In this document: positions 30,799 through 38,773 of the stretch, one piece after another
How the letters are laid out: each line of letters opens with the position of its first letter
How positions within the stretch are numbered: the stretch's first letter is position 1
NCBI RefSeq assembly: GCF_050632745.1
Contig: NZ_JBODSD010000001.1
Coordinates: forward strand, 372,001 to 436,000
Origin: Mumia sp050632745
Lineage (GTDB): Bacteria; Actinomycetota; Actinomycetes; Propionibacteriales; Nocardioidaceae
Length of the DNA stretch: 64,000 nucleotides
Direction of reading: 5' to 3'
Position numbers and translations under genes: made by a program
The notes under the pieces: generated by a model
The model's database searches: none
The model's input: only the letters and a program-made list of their open reading frames with translations
What the model was told of the DNA's origin: nothing

Positions 30799-32046
30799 TC
30801 ACCAGCGGTGGCCGGGAAGCTGCGGCAGCGCCTTGCCGGTGCGGATCACGTACGCCGTCCCCCCGCCGCCGCGGATCCACGCCCGCTCGAGCTCGGCCCG
30901 ACGGTAGACACGGCGCACCGTGGAGGGCTTCGAGGCGGCCGGGTCGTTGACGATCACGTTGCCGGCGGCGGTGAAGCCCCGGACCACCAGCAGGTGGCCG
31001 GCGGTCGAGCGGATGGGAGCGCCCGTGAGCTGCCCACGGCCGAAGCGGATCGACACCACCAGCGGGATGCCGGCCTTGACGAACGCCTCAGCGTCGCGCA
31101 GCGAGGCGAGCCGGGCTACGAACGCGTCGGTGCCGCGGGTGCCGGCGTACGCGGTGTTGAAGCCCCAGTTGCCGGTGCCGCCGTAGCGGACGTCGTACGT
31201 CCGGCGGGCACCGTGGACGACGTAGCGCTGCTTGATGCCCCGGCGCACCCACGCGTACTGCGCCTTCGTCGGTCCCTTGCCGAGGCTGCGCAGGACCATC
31301 GTGGTCGACGTGGGGGAGCACCACGCGGCGCCGCCACCGTCGTACTGGGGGTACTGGCCGCGGTGGATCATCTGCGAGTAGCGGGGCACGGCGATCTCGA
31401 CCGTGCGTGTCATGGAGGTGGCCGAGACCGGCCGGGCGCTGCGGGCGCCGACGGATGCGACCGCGCCCACCGACAGCAGCCGCGGGGCGGCCTTCGACCC
31501 GACGGGGCGGAGCAGGGTGACCCGCACCTGCCAGGCCGCGATGCGGTTGCTGCCGTTCGCCCGGATCGTGTCGGTGACCACGCGGGCGACGTCGTCGCTC
31601 TGGGCCGCGCCAGAGCTGCGGCGCACGACCCGCTCGGTCTCCGCCCAGCGTGCGAGCGTGTCCCAGCTGCCGGTGCGCCCGCTCGTCGTCCGGACGCGGA
31701 CCGAGACCACCAGCGCGGACCTGCCGGGCGTACGGGCGTTCCAGGAGGGCACCACCTCGTCGGCGCCGAAGCCCGTCGAGGACCAGGCGGACGTCCAGCG
31801 TGCCTTCTCGTACGCGCGCCCCGCGACCTTGGTCCGCCCGGCCGCGCGCACGAAGCGGACCGTGCCGCCGCTGACGGCCGTGCCCGCCTCCGAGCCGGTG
31901 GCGAGCTGCGCCGTGCTGCTCCAGCGCTGGGAGGCGATCCGCGGCGTGGCGGCCGCAGCCGGCGGCGCGAGAGCGGTGGTGACGAGACCGGCGCCTGCGA
32001 GCGCACAGACGAGGGCGAGCGTGGGACGAGCCGTGCGGTCGCGCAT
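30799..32046 (-). CDS. Secreted C39-like cysteine peptidase
   Basis: A 415-residue exported protein. Signal peptide with core LALVCALAGAGLVTTALAPP and probable cleavage after AAAA (about residue 34). The N-terminal about 190 residues of the mature part are a beta-rich domain (FVRAAGRTKVAGRAYEKARW, VVSVRVRTTSGRTGSWDTLA). The C-terminal domain is a papain-like peptidase C39_2 family: catalytic Cys in GAAWCSPTSTTMVL, His in STAGHLLVVRGFT and Asp in VIVNDPAA. Family members cleave peptides or cell-wall cross-links; the substrate here is unknown. ATG at 32046 lies 6 nt after a TAGCAT -10 box on this strand, in a very compact promoter shared with cysS. Confidence 0.82.
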   Translation of the reverse strand: MRDRTARPTLALVCALAGAGLVTTALAPPAAAATPRIASQRWSSTAQLATGSEAGTAVSGGTVRFVRAAGRTKVAGRAYEKARWTSAWSSTGFGADEVVPSWNARTPGRSALVVSVRVRTTSGRTGSWDTLARWAETERVVRRSSGAAQSDDVARVVTDTIRANGSNRIAAWQVRVTLLRPVGSKAAPRLLSVGAVASVGARSARPVSATSMTRTVEIAVPRYSQMIHRGQYPQYDGGGAAWCSPTSTTMVLRSLGKGPTKAQYAWVRRGIKQRYVVHGARRTYDVRYGGTGNWGFNTAYAGTRGTDAFVARLASLRDAEAFVKAGIPLVVSIRFGRGQLTGAPIRSTAGHLLVVRGFTAAGNVIVNDPAASKPSTVRRVYRRAELERAWIRGGGGTAYVIRTGKALPQLPGHRW

Positions 32047-32052
32047 TGATCG

Positions 32053-32085
32053 ATGCTAAGTCGGATCCCGCGGAGCCACTACTCT
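32053..32085. promoter_or_regulatory. Divergent leaderless-type promoters of the C39 peptidase and cysS genes
   Basis: Within the 46-bp gap, TAGCAT on the minus strand (32053-32058) ends 6 nt before the peptidase ATG, and TACTCT on the plus strand (32080-32085) ends 7 nt before the cysS GTG. The -35 region of each promoter must overlap the -10 region of the other, so the two probably exclude each other. Confidence 0.5.
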
Positions 32086-32092
32086 GGTCAGC

Positions 32093-33550
32093 GTGACCGT
32101 GCGCCTCTACGACTCTGCGACGATGCAGACTCACCCCCTCGTGCCCCTCGTCGACGGACGGGTGGGCATCTATCACTGTGGGCTCACGGTCCAGGGCCCG
32201 CCGCACCTCGGTCACATCCGCAAGGAAGTCGTCTTCGACGTCCTGCGTCGCTGGCTGACCCACGAGGGCCTCGACGTCACGCTGGTCGCCAACGTCACCG
32301 ACATCGACGACAAGGTGCTGGCCAAGGGCGAGGAGCAGGGGAGGCCGTGGTGGGCGGTGGCGTACGCGAACGAGCGCGCGCTGCACGCGGCGTACGACGT
32401 GCTCGGCTGCCTGCCGCCGACGTACGAGCCGCGGGCGACCGGGCACGTCCCCGAGATCCTCGAGCTCGTCGCGACGCTGATCGACCGCGGGCACGCCTAC
32501 GTCGCACCGGACGGGTCGGGCGACGTCTACTTCGACGTGCGGTCGTGGTCGGACTACGGCGAGCTGTCGCACCAGAAGGTCGACGACATGCGCGACGCCG
32601 AGGACGCCGACCCGCGCGGCAAGCGCGACCCGCGCGACTTCGCGCTGTGGAAGGGCCACAAGCCCGAGGAGCCCGAGTCCGCGTCGTGGCCCTCTCCGTG
32701 GGGTCGCGGCCGCCCCGGGTGGCACATCGAGTGCTCCGCGATGGCCACGAAGTACCTGGGCACCGAGTTCGACATCCACGGCGGCGGGATCGACCTGCGC
32801 TTCCCGCACCACGAGAACGAGCTCGCCCAGGCGCGCGCGGCCGGGATGCCGTTCGCGCGGTCCTGGATGCACAACCAGCTCGTGCGCATCGGCGGCGAGA
32901 AGATGAGCAAGTCCGTCGGCAACTCGCTGCTGGTGAGCGAGGTGGTCAAGCGGTTCCGGCCGGTCGACGTCCGCTACTACCTGGTGGCGGCGCACTACCG
33001 CTCGGTCATCGACTACACCGAGGAGTCGCTGGCCGAGGCAGCGACGGCGTACCAGCGGATCGAGGGCTTCGTCCGGCGCGCCACGGAGGCCACCGGTGCG
33101 AGCACCGACCTCGTGGAGCTCGGCGGTGCGGTGACGCCCGGCTTCGCGGCCGCGATGGACGACGACCTGGCGGTGCCCGCAGCGCTCGCCCAGGTGCAGG
33201 AGCTCGTCCGCGACGGCAACAAGCAGCTGGCCGCCGGCGAGGAGCAGCGCTACGCCCTGGTGAGCACGCTCTCGGCGGTACGGCGCATGCTGGACGTGCT
33301 GGGACTCGATCCGTACGCGCCCCAGTGGGCCGGTGGCGGAGACGGTGCCGGCGCCGAGCACGCCGCGCTCGGGACGCTCGTCGACGCGCTGCTGGAGCAG
33401 CGGACGACCGCCCGGGCCGAGAAGGACTTCGTCACCGCGGACCGCGTCCGCGACCAGCTGAAGGCAGCTGGGGTCGAGGTCGAGGACACCCCCGCAGGAC
33501 CACGGTGGTCCGTCGGCGGGGACGACGCAAGCAAGGGACGAGACACCTGA
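32093..33550 (+). CDS. cysS: Cysteinyl-tRNA synthetase
   Basis: Charges tRNA-Cys. The 485-residue class I synthetase has the zinc-site Cys in YHCGLTVQGPPHLGHIRKEV, where HLGH is the HIGH motif (about residues 36-39), the GWHIECSAMA zinc/cysteine-binding segment, GGGIDLRFPHHENELAQARA, and KMSKS in IGGEKMSKSVGNSLLV. The C-terminal DALR-like domain (VDALLEQRTTARAEKDFVTA, RVRDQLKAAGVEVED) is present, which separates it from the mycothiol enzyme MshC. GTG start; TGATG overlap with rlmB. Confidence 0.96.
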   Translation: MTVRLYDSATMQTHPLVPLVDGRVGIYHCGLTVQGPPHLGHIRKEVVFDVLRRWLTHEGLDVTLVANVTDIDDKVLAKGEEQGRPWWAVAYANERALHAAYDVLGCLPPTYEPRATGHVPEILELVATLIDRGHAYVAPDGSGDVYFDVRSWSDYGELSHQKVDDMRDAEDADPRGKRDPRDFALWKGHKPEEPESASWPSPWGRGRPGWHIECSAMATKYLGTEFDIHGGGIDLRFPHHENELAQARAAGMPFARSWMHNQLVRIGGEKMSKSVGNSLLVSEVVKRFRPVDVRYYLVAAHYRSVIDYTEESLAEAATAYQRIEGFVRRATEATGASTDLVELGGAVTPGFAAAMDDDLAVPAALAQVQELVRDGNKQLAAGEEQRYALVSTLSAVRRMLDVLGLDPYAPQWAGGGDGAGAEHAALGTLVDALLEQRTTARAEKDFVTADRVRDQLKAAGVEVEDTPAGPRWSVGGDDASKGRDT

Positions 33551-34491
33551 TGGCCGGCAACAGCCAGCGCCGCGGCGCGATCAACAAGAGCAAGAAGGGT
33601 GCGTCGGTCGGGACCGGCGGCCACCGCCGTCGCGGACTCGAGGGCAAGGGACCGACGCCGAAGGCGGAGGAGCGCCCGAACCACAAGAAGTACAAGATGG
33701 CGCGCGCGGCGGAGAAGCGTCGTCCGCCCGCCCCCCGTAAGCGCGGCGACGACAGCGAGTGGGCAGCGGGCCGCAACTCGGTGCTCGAGCTGCTGCGCGC
33801 CGACGTGCCCGTCGGGACGCTCTACATCGCCGAGGGCATCGACCGCGACGACCGCGTCACGGAGATCCTGGCGATCGCGGTCGAGAAGCGGCTGTCGATC
33901 CTCGAGGCGAGCAAGGCCGAGCTCGACCGGTTCACCGACCGCGCCGTGCACCAGGGCGTCGCGGCCAAGCTGCCGCCGTACGAGTACGCGCACCCCGACG
34001 ACCTGCTCGTCGCCGCGCAGGACGCGGGCCAGGTCCCGCTGATCGTCGTCGTCGACAGCGTCACTGACCCGCGCAACCTCGGGGCGATCGTCCGCAGCGC
34101 CTCCGGCTTCGGGGCGCACGGCGTCGTGATCCCCGAGCGGCGGGCCGCGGGCATGACCGCGTCGGCGTGGAAGACGTCCGCCGGGGCTGCGGCGCGGGTG
34201 CCCGTCGCCCGTGCGACGAACCTCACGCGCCAGCTGAAGGCGTACGCGGAGCAGGGCCTCATGATCGCCGGCCTCGCCGCCGACGGGGACGTCTCGCTGC
34301 CGGACCTCGACCTCGCCGACGGGCCGCTCGTGCTCGTAGTCGGCAGCGAGGGCAAGGGTCTGTCGCGGCTCGTCGCCGAGACGTGCGACGTGCTCGTGTC
34401 GATCCCCATGGCCTCCACGCTGGAGTCGCTGAACGCGGGAGTCGCGGCCGGCATCGCGCTCTACGCGATCGACCAGCGCCGCCAGGGTTAG
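33550..34491 (+). CDS. rlmB: 23S rRNA (guanosine-2'-O)-methyltransferase RlmB (SpoU/TrmH family)
   Basis: Methylates the ribose of G2251 (E. coli numbering) in 23S rRNA. The 313-residue protein begins with a basic Lys/Arg-rich tail of about 70 residues typical of actinobacterial homologues, then a substrate-binding domain (SEWAAGRNSVLELLRADV), and the SPOUT knot domain: motif 1 DSVTDPRNLGAIVRSASGFG, motif 2 LVVGSEGKGLSRLV, motif 3 SIPMASTLESLNAGVAAGIA. ATG at 33550 shares its A with the cysS stop (TGATG), so the two are coupled, as in M. tuberculosis Rv3580c-Rv3579c. Confidence 0.95.
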   Translation: MAGNSQRRGAINKSKKGASVGTGGHRRRGLEGKGPTPKAEERPNHKKYKMARAAEKRRPPAPRKRGDDSEWAAGRNSVLELLRADVPVGTLYIAEGIDRDDRVTEILAIAVEKRLSILEASKAELDRFTDRAVHQGVAAKLPPYEYAHPDDLLVAAQDAGQVPLIVVVDSVTDPRNLGAIVRSASGFGAHGVVIPERRAAGMTASAWKTSAGAAARVPVARATNLTRQLKAYAEQGLMIAGLAADGDVSLPDLDLADGPLVLVVGSEGKGLSRLVAETCDVLVSIPMASTLESLNAGVAAGIALYAIDQRRQG

Positions 34492-34544
34492 GCGCGTCAC
34501 GCCGCTCGGGCTCCTCGCGATCTTCGGATCGGCCGCGGTCGTCC

Positions 34545-34550
34545 TAGATT
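34545..34550 (+). promoter_or_regulatory. -10 box of the ligase/ATP-grasp fusion gene
   Basis: TAGATT ends 6 nt before the ATG at 34557; leaderless-type arrangement. Confidence 0.5.
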
Positions 34551-34556
34551 GGCGGG

Positions 34557-37088
34557 ATGGCAGCTGAACTCACCCTCGGTGCAGAAGAAGAGCTCCACCT
34601 CGTGGACCGGCAGGGCCGCACGCTGTCGGCGTCGGCGCCCCAGCTGCTCTCCCGGCTGCCGGAGACGAACTTCTCCGCGGAGCTCCAGCGGTCCACGGTC
34701 GAGACCAACACGGAGGTCGTCAAGGGACTGTCGGACCTGCGCGAGGAGATCGTGCGGCTCCGGCGGCAGGTGATCGACGCCGCGGCGGAGGACGGCCTCG
34801 GCATCGCCGCCGTGGGCACCGCGCCGCGGTCGTCGTACGGGTCGGACTTCGAGCTCACCGCGACCGGCCGCTACGGGCGGATGCAGCAGCAGTACCGCCT
34901 GCTCGTCGAGGAGCAGCTCATCTGCGGCACGCAGATCCACGTCGGCGTGTCCGACCGCGACCTAGCGATCGACATCGCCCAGCGGGTCGCCCGTGACCTC
35001 CCGATCCTCCTCGCGCTCTCGGCGAGCTCGCCGTACTGGAACGAGCAGGACACGGGGTACGCGAGCATCCGCACGATCATCTGGCAGCGCTGGCCGACCA
35101 CCGGCCCGCTCCCTGTGCTCGCGTCGGCCGCCGAGTACGACACGCTGCTCTCGGACCTGGTGCGCAGCGGCGTGATCGCCGACGCCGGCATGGCGTACTT
35201 CGACGTCCGTCCCTCGTCGCACGCGCCCACGCTGGAGCTGCGGATCTGCGACGCGTGCCCGGTCGTCGACGACGCGATCCTCGTCGCCGGGCTGTTCCGC
35301 GCGATGGTGCGCGCCGCCGAGCAGGAGATCGAGCGGGGCGCGCCGTACGTGCCGGTCGCCGGTCCGCTGCACCGGGCGGCCACCTGGCAGGCGGCGCGCA
35401 ACGGTCTGACCGGGACCCTGCTCGACCCCGTGGTGCACCCCGAGCCGGTGCCGGCGGCCGATGCGGTCCGGGCCCTCGTGGCGCGCCTGCGTCCCCAGCT
35501 CGAGGAGCTCGGTGACTACCAGGAGGTCGCCGAGCTCGCCATGAGCACGCTCGCGCGTGGGAGCTCCGCAGACCGTCAGCGCGCCGTGTTCGACGAGACC
35601 GGCAACCTCGACGACGTCATGGACCTCGTGGTCGCGGAGACGCACGGCCCGCCGGGAGGACTGCCGCCGCACGTGCCGGCCCTGCGGTCGTACCCGGCGC
35701 GCGCCGGGGACGAGGCGATCGGGCTCGGCTCACGTCCGCGCGCCGCGTACGAGGGCATCATCGGGCAGCTCCGGGAGGTGGACCGTGCCGGTCTGGTCGA
35801 GCTCGAGGCCCGCCGTGACGCGTGGGCCGAGCGCGAAGGGCTCACGGTGTCGCTGGAGGGCGAGACGAACAGCTTCGAGGTCGACCTGGTCCCGAGGGTC
35901 GTGAACACGCACGAGTGGGCGACCCTGCGCGAGGGTCTCGAGCAGCGGGCGAGGGCGCTGGAGGCGTTCCTCGAGGACGTGTACGGCGAGGGCCGCGTCC
36001 TGCGCGACGGCGTCGTCACCGAGGCGGACGTGGTCGGGTGCCCGGGGTGGCTCGAGGACGCTCGGCGCCTGCCGCGGTCGGCGGTGCGGGCGCCCGTGAT
36101 GGGCTTCGACCTGGTCCGCAACAGCCGTGGGGAGTGGCGGGTCCTCGAGGACAACCTCCGCAACCCGAGCGGGCTCGCGTACGCGGTCGCGGCGCGCGAG
36201 ATGCTCGACGAGGTGCTGCCGGACCTCCCGCGGCCGGACGGGCTCGCGGACCCGGCGGCGGCGTTCCCGGTCCTCGCCGAGACCCTGCGCGCCTGCGCCG
36301 GCGAGTCCGGCACGGGAGCGTTGGCGCTGCTGTCGAGCGGGTCGTCGAGCCTCTCCTGGTACGAGCACCAGCGGCTCGCTGCGGAGGCGGGCCTGGTGCT
36401 CGTGGGGTCGGAGGACCTGGGGGTTCGCGACGGCCAGGTCCGGCTCGTCGACGGCGATCGCCCCGTCGACGCGGTCTACGTCCGTCTCGACGTGAAGCTC
36501 GAGGAGCTCGAGACCCCGGACGGCCGGGCGCTCGGCCAGGAGATCATCGACGTCGCGGCGGCCGGGAACGTCTTCCTCGCGAACGCGCCGGGCAACGGGG
36601 TCGCCGACGACAAGGCGACGTACCGGGTCGTGCCCGAGCTCATCGGCTACTACCTCGACGAGCGTCCCCTGCTCGAGTCCGTGCCGACCTACCGCACCGA
36701 CGACGAGGCGGAGCGGCGCATCGTGCTCGACCGCGTCGACGAGCTCGTGACGAAGCCGGTGGACGGGCACGGCGGCCACGGGGTGCTCATCGGCCCGCTG
36801 GCGTCGGCCGCGGAGATCTCCGAGCGGCGACGGGCGATCATCGCGGAGCCGCAGGCGTGGGTCGCGCAGGAGACCGTGTCGCTCAGCTCCCACCCGACGT
36901 TCTCCGGTGCGAGCCTGCAACCCCGTCGCGTCGACCTGCGGGTCTTCGTGCTCGTCACGGGCACCGGACCGGGGGAGGCCCGGGCGGTCCCGGTCGGACT
37001 CACGCGCGTCGCCGGCCCCGGGAGCCTCGTCGTCAACAGCACGCAGGGCGGCGGCGGCAAGGACACGTGGATCGTCGTCGACGACTGA
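34557..37088 (+). CDS. Carboxylate-amine ligase (GCS2/YbdK-like) fused to circularly permuted ATP-grasp domain
   Basis: An 843-residue two-enzyme fusion. Residues about 1-370 are a glutamate-cysteine ligase type 2/YbdK domain: LGAEEELHLVD, STVETNTEVVKGL, ICGTQIHVGVSD, LSASSPYWNEQDTGYAS and PTLELRICDACP. Residues about 385-840 are a circularly permuted type 2 ATP-grasp (DUF404/DUF407-like): NTHEWATLREGLEQRARALE, MGFDLVRNSRGEWRVLEDNL (about 514), RNPSGLAYAVAAREML, LVTKPVDGHGGHGVLIGP (about 733), RRVDLRVFVLVTG and LVVNSTQGGGGKDTWIV. Such pairs are predicted to build or attach small peptides (Iyer and co-workers' amidoligase systems). The usual alpha-E and transglutaminase-like partners are absent here. 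Since the organism makes mycothiol, glutathione synthesis is unlikely. Confidence 0.9.
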   Translation: MAAELTLGAEEELHLVDRQGRTLSASAPQLLSRLPETNFSAELQRSTVETNTEVVKGLSDLREEIVRLRRQVIDAAAEDGLGIAAVGTAPRSSYGSDFELTATGRYGRMQQQYRLLVEEQLICGTQIHVGVSDRDLAIDIAQRVARDLPILLALSASSPYWNEQDTGYASIRTIIWQRWPTTGPLPVLASAAEYDTLLSDLVRSGVIADAGMAYFDVRPSSHAPTLELRICDACPVVDDAILVAGLFRAMVRAAEQEIERGAPYVPVAGPLHRAATWQAARNGLTGTLLDPVVHPEPVPAADAVRALVARLRPQLEELGDYQEVAELAMSTLARGSSADRQRAVFDETGNLDDVMDLVVAETHGPPGGLPPHVPALRSYPARAGDEAIGLGSRPRAAYEGIIGQLREVDRAGLVELEARRDAWAEREGLTVSLEGETNSFEVDLVPRVVNTHEWATLREGLEQRARALEAFLEDVYGEGRVLRDGVVTEADVVGCPGWLEDARRLPRSAVRAPVMGFDLVRNSRGEWRVLEDNLRNPSGLAYAVAAREMLDEVLPDLPRPDGLADPAAAFPVLAETLRACAGESGTGALALLSSGSSSLSWYEHQRLAAEAGLVLVGSEDLGVRDGQVRLVDGDRPVDAVYVRLDVKLEELETPDGRALGQEIIDVAAAGNVFLANAPGNGVADDKATYRVVPELIGYYLDERPLLESVPTYRTDDEAERRIVLDRVDELVTKPVDGHGGHGVLIGPLASAAEISERRRAIIAEPQAWVAQETVSLSSHPTFSGASLQPRRVDLRVFVLVTGTGPGEARAVPVGLTRVAGPGSLVVNSTQGGGGKDTWIVVDD

Positions 37089-37106
37089 GCGACGACGTGC
37101 ATTCAC

Positions 37107-37147
37107 GACGTGCAGTTCTGACCAGGTCGTGGTCGGAACTGCACGTC
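37107..37147. terminator. Long hairpin between convergent genes
   Basis: A 17-bp stem with one G-T pair (arms 37107-37123 and 37131-37147, left arm begins GACGTGCAGTT) and a 7-nt loop, 18 bp after the ligase-fusion stop. It is suited to bidirectional termination. It differs in sequence from the palindromic elements at 11-13 kb. Confidence 0.65.
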
Positions 37148-37188
37148 CTGACGGCAAGTCCTGCTGCCACCAGCCCCACGACCGCCGG

Positions 37189-37776
37189 CTATCTGCGCCG
37201 TCGACCGGCAGACGCGATCGCGGTGCCGAGGAGGAGCGCGGCGATCGTCGGGAAGAGCACGAACCCGTAGAACGGCATGTTGACCAGCACGTTGGGGTAG
37301 GACCAGTCGTAGCCGCCGAGCTCGCGGCCGGCCCGGAAGACCTCGTCGCGCGCGAGCACGATCACGACCGCGGGCACAGCGCCGTACAGCACGGCGGCGA
37401 TCGCCGGACCGACCGGCGAGAGGCGACCCGCGGCCGCGACGATCAGGAGGAGCAGGGCCGAGACGCCCGCGACGGCGAACGGCCACGTCTCGCCGTCCTG
37501 GAAGCTGCGGAAGTTGGCGGCGTCGTACCAGTAGCGGCCGAACGCCCAGTCGAATCCGCCGATCGCGACCGGCGTGAGGACCAGGCCGATCAGCAGGCTG
37601 AGGACGTGGCGTGCGACGCCGCGCCCCGAGGAGGGCTCGTCCTCGACCTTCGGCACCCCGTACGGCGGGGTGTCGTACGGCGTGCCGTGCGCGAACGGCG
37701 ACGAGGGATCGGGCAGCGTGGGGGTGGTCTGACGGGTGGGCGACGATGGCTCGGGGGTCTGGCCAGGATGCGTCAT
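37189..37776 (-). CDS. Membrane protein with Pro/Thr/Ser-rich N-terminus, unknown
   Basis: A 195-residue protein not assigned to a known family. The first about 55 residues are disordered, rich in Pro, Ser and Thr (PTRQTTPTLPDPSSPFAHGT). Four hydrophobic helices follow (about 56-76, 95-118, 122-143 and 165-188), ending in a basic SAGRRRR tail, so the N-terminus is probably cytoplasmic. GYDWSYPNVLVNMPFYGF is a loop between helices. ATG at 37776 is the first start of the hydrophilic region. Divergent from the ABC transporter pair, with which it could share regulation. Homologues are likely limited to related actinobacteria. Confidence 0.65.
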   Translation of the reverse strand: MTHPGQTPEPSSPTRQTTPTLPDPSSPFAHGTPYDTPPYGVPKVEDEPSSGRGVARHVLSLLIGLVLTPVAIGGFDWAFGRYWYDAANFRSFQDGETWPFAVAGVSALLLLIVAAAGRLSPVGPAIAAVLYGAVPAVVIVLARDEVFRAGRELGGYDWSYPNVLVNMPFYGFVLFPTIAALLLGTAIASAGRRRR

Positions 37777-37829
37777 GACCGGCGAGCCTAGTGCCGGAGG
37801 GGGTCGTCTGACAGCCCTCCCCGCTCCGG

Positions 37830-37835
37830 TAGCGT
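37830..37835 (+). promoter_or_regulatory. -10 box of the ABC transporter operon
   Basis: TAGCGT ends 8 nt before the ATG at 37844. Confidence 0.4.
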
Positions 37836-37843
37836 GAAGCGCG

Positions 37844-38773
37844 ATGATCACCGTGGACCATCTCACCAAGACCTTCGGTACGGTTCGCGCCGTCGACGAC
37901 CTCAGCTTCTCGGTCCGGCCGGGCGCCGTCACCGGGTTCCTCGGGCCCAACGGAGCGGGCAAGACCACCACGCTGCGGATGCTGCTGGGCCTCGTCGCCC
38001 CGACCTCGGGGAGCGCCACGATCGACGGCCGGCGGTACACCGAGATCGACCAGCCCGGCCGCGTCGTGGGCGCGGCGCTGGAGGCCGCGAGCTTCCACCC
38101 GGGGCGCTCCGCGCTCGACCACCTGCGCGTGTTCGCGCCGCAGATCGGCATCAGCGACGCCCGGTGCCGCGAGCTGCTCGACATGGTCGGCCTCGCGGAC
38201 GTCGCCGACCGCCGAGTCGGCGGATACTCGCTCGGCATGCGTCAGCGGCTCGGGCTCGCGACGACGCTCCTCGGCGACCCGCCGGTGCTGGTGCTCGACG
38301 AGCCGGCGAACGGACTCGACCCGGGCGGCATCCGCTGGCTGCGCGAGCTTCTCCGCTTCTTCGCCAGCCAGGGGCGTACGGTGCTGGTCTCGAGCCACGT
38401 GCTCTCGGAGGTGCAGCAGACCGTCGACGACGTCGTGATCATCGCGCACGGCCGGCTCGTCCACGCCTCGCCGCTCACCGACCTGGCCGCGATGGCCGCC
38501 CGGCACGTCGAGGTCGCCTCGCCCGACGCCGAGGCCTTGCGCGCGGTTCTCGACGGGCGCGGGTGGCGGTACACGCCGGCCTCGCGCGACGGCGTCCGTG
38601 GGTTCGACGTCGCGGACGTCAGCGCGGCGGAGGTCGGGGCCGCGGCGTTCGGCGCCGGGGTCGAGCTGCACGCGCTCACGCAGCAGGAGATCGAGCTGGA
38701 GGACGTGTTCTTGTCGCTGACGGGTCAGAGCACCGACGCCGCCACGACCGGTACGCCGGAGGTGGCGGCATGA
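37844..38773 (+). CDS. ABC transporter ATP-binding protein
   Basis: ATPase of an exporter of the CcmA/NodI/DRA type, 309 residues. Walker A GFLGPNGAGKTTTLRMLLGL (about residues 34-53), Q-loop region VVGAALEAASFHPGR, signature GGYSLGMRQRLGLATTLLGD, Walker B LVLDEPANGLDPGG, D-loop and H-loop LVSSHVLSEVQQ. The C-terminal about 80 residues (HVEVASPDAEALRAVLDGRG) are the regulatory extension seen in bacitracin/lantibiotic-type exporters. Its stop overlaps the permease start (ATGA). Substrate unknown; this class often handles antibiotics, lipids or multidrug export. Confidence 0.93.
   Translation: MITVDHLTKTFGTVRAVDDLSFSVRPGAVTGFLGPNGAGKTTTLRMLLGLVAPTSGSATIDGRRYTEIDQPGRVVGAALEAASFHPGRSALDHLRVFAPQIGISDARCRELLDMVGLADVADRRVGGYSLGMRQRLGLATTLLGDPPVLVLDEPANGLDPGGIRWLRELLRFFASQGRTVLVSSHVLSEVQQTVDDVVIIAHGRLVHASPLTDLAAMAARHVEVASPDAEALRAVLDGRGWRYTPASRDGVRGFDVADVSAAEVGAAAFGAGVELHALTQQEIELEDVFLSLTGQSTDAATTGTPEVAA

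Noticed and set aside
32093..33550. MshC (mycothiol cysteine ligase) instead of CysS
   Set aside because: Full-length protein with the C-terminal tRNA-binding part and the standard carD-locus position next to rlmB.
34557..37088. Glutathione synthesis enzyme (GshA or GshAB fusion)
   Set aside because: The second half is the circularly permuted type 2 ATP-grasp, not the GshB-type domain, and mshA indicates mycothiol metabolism.
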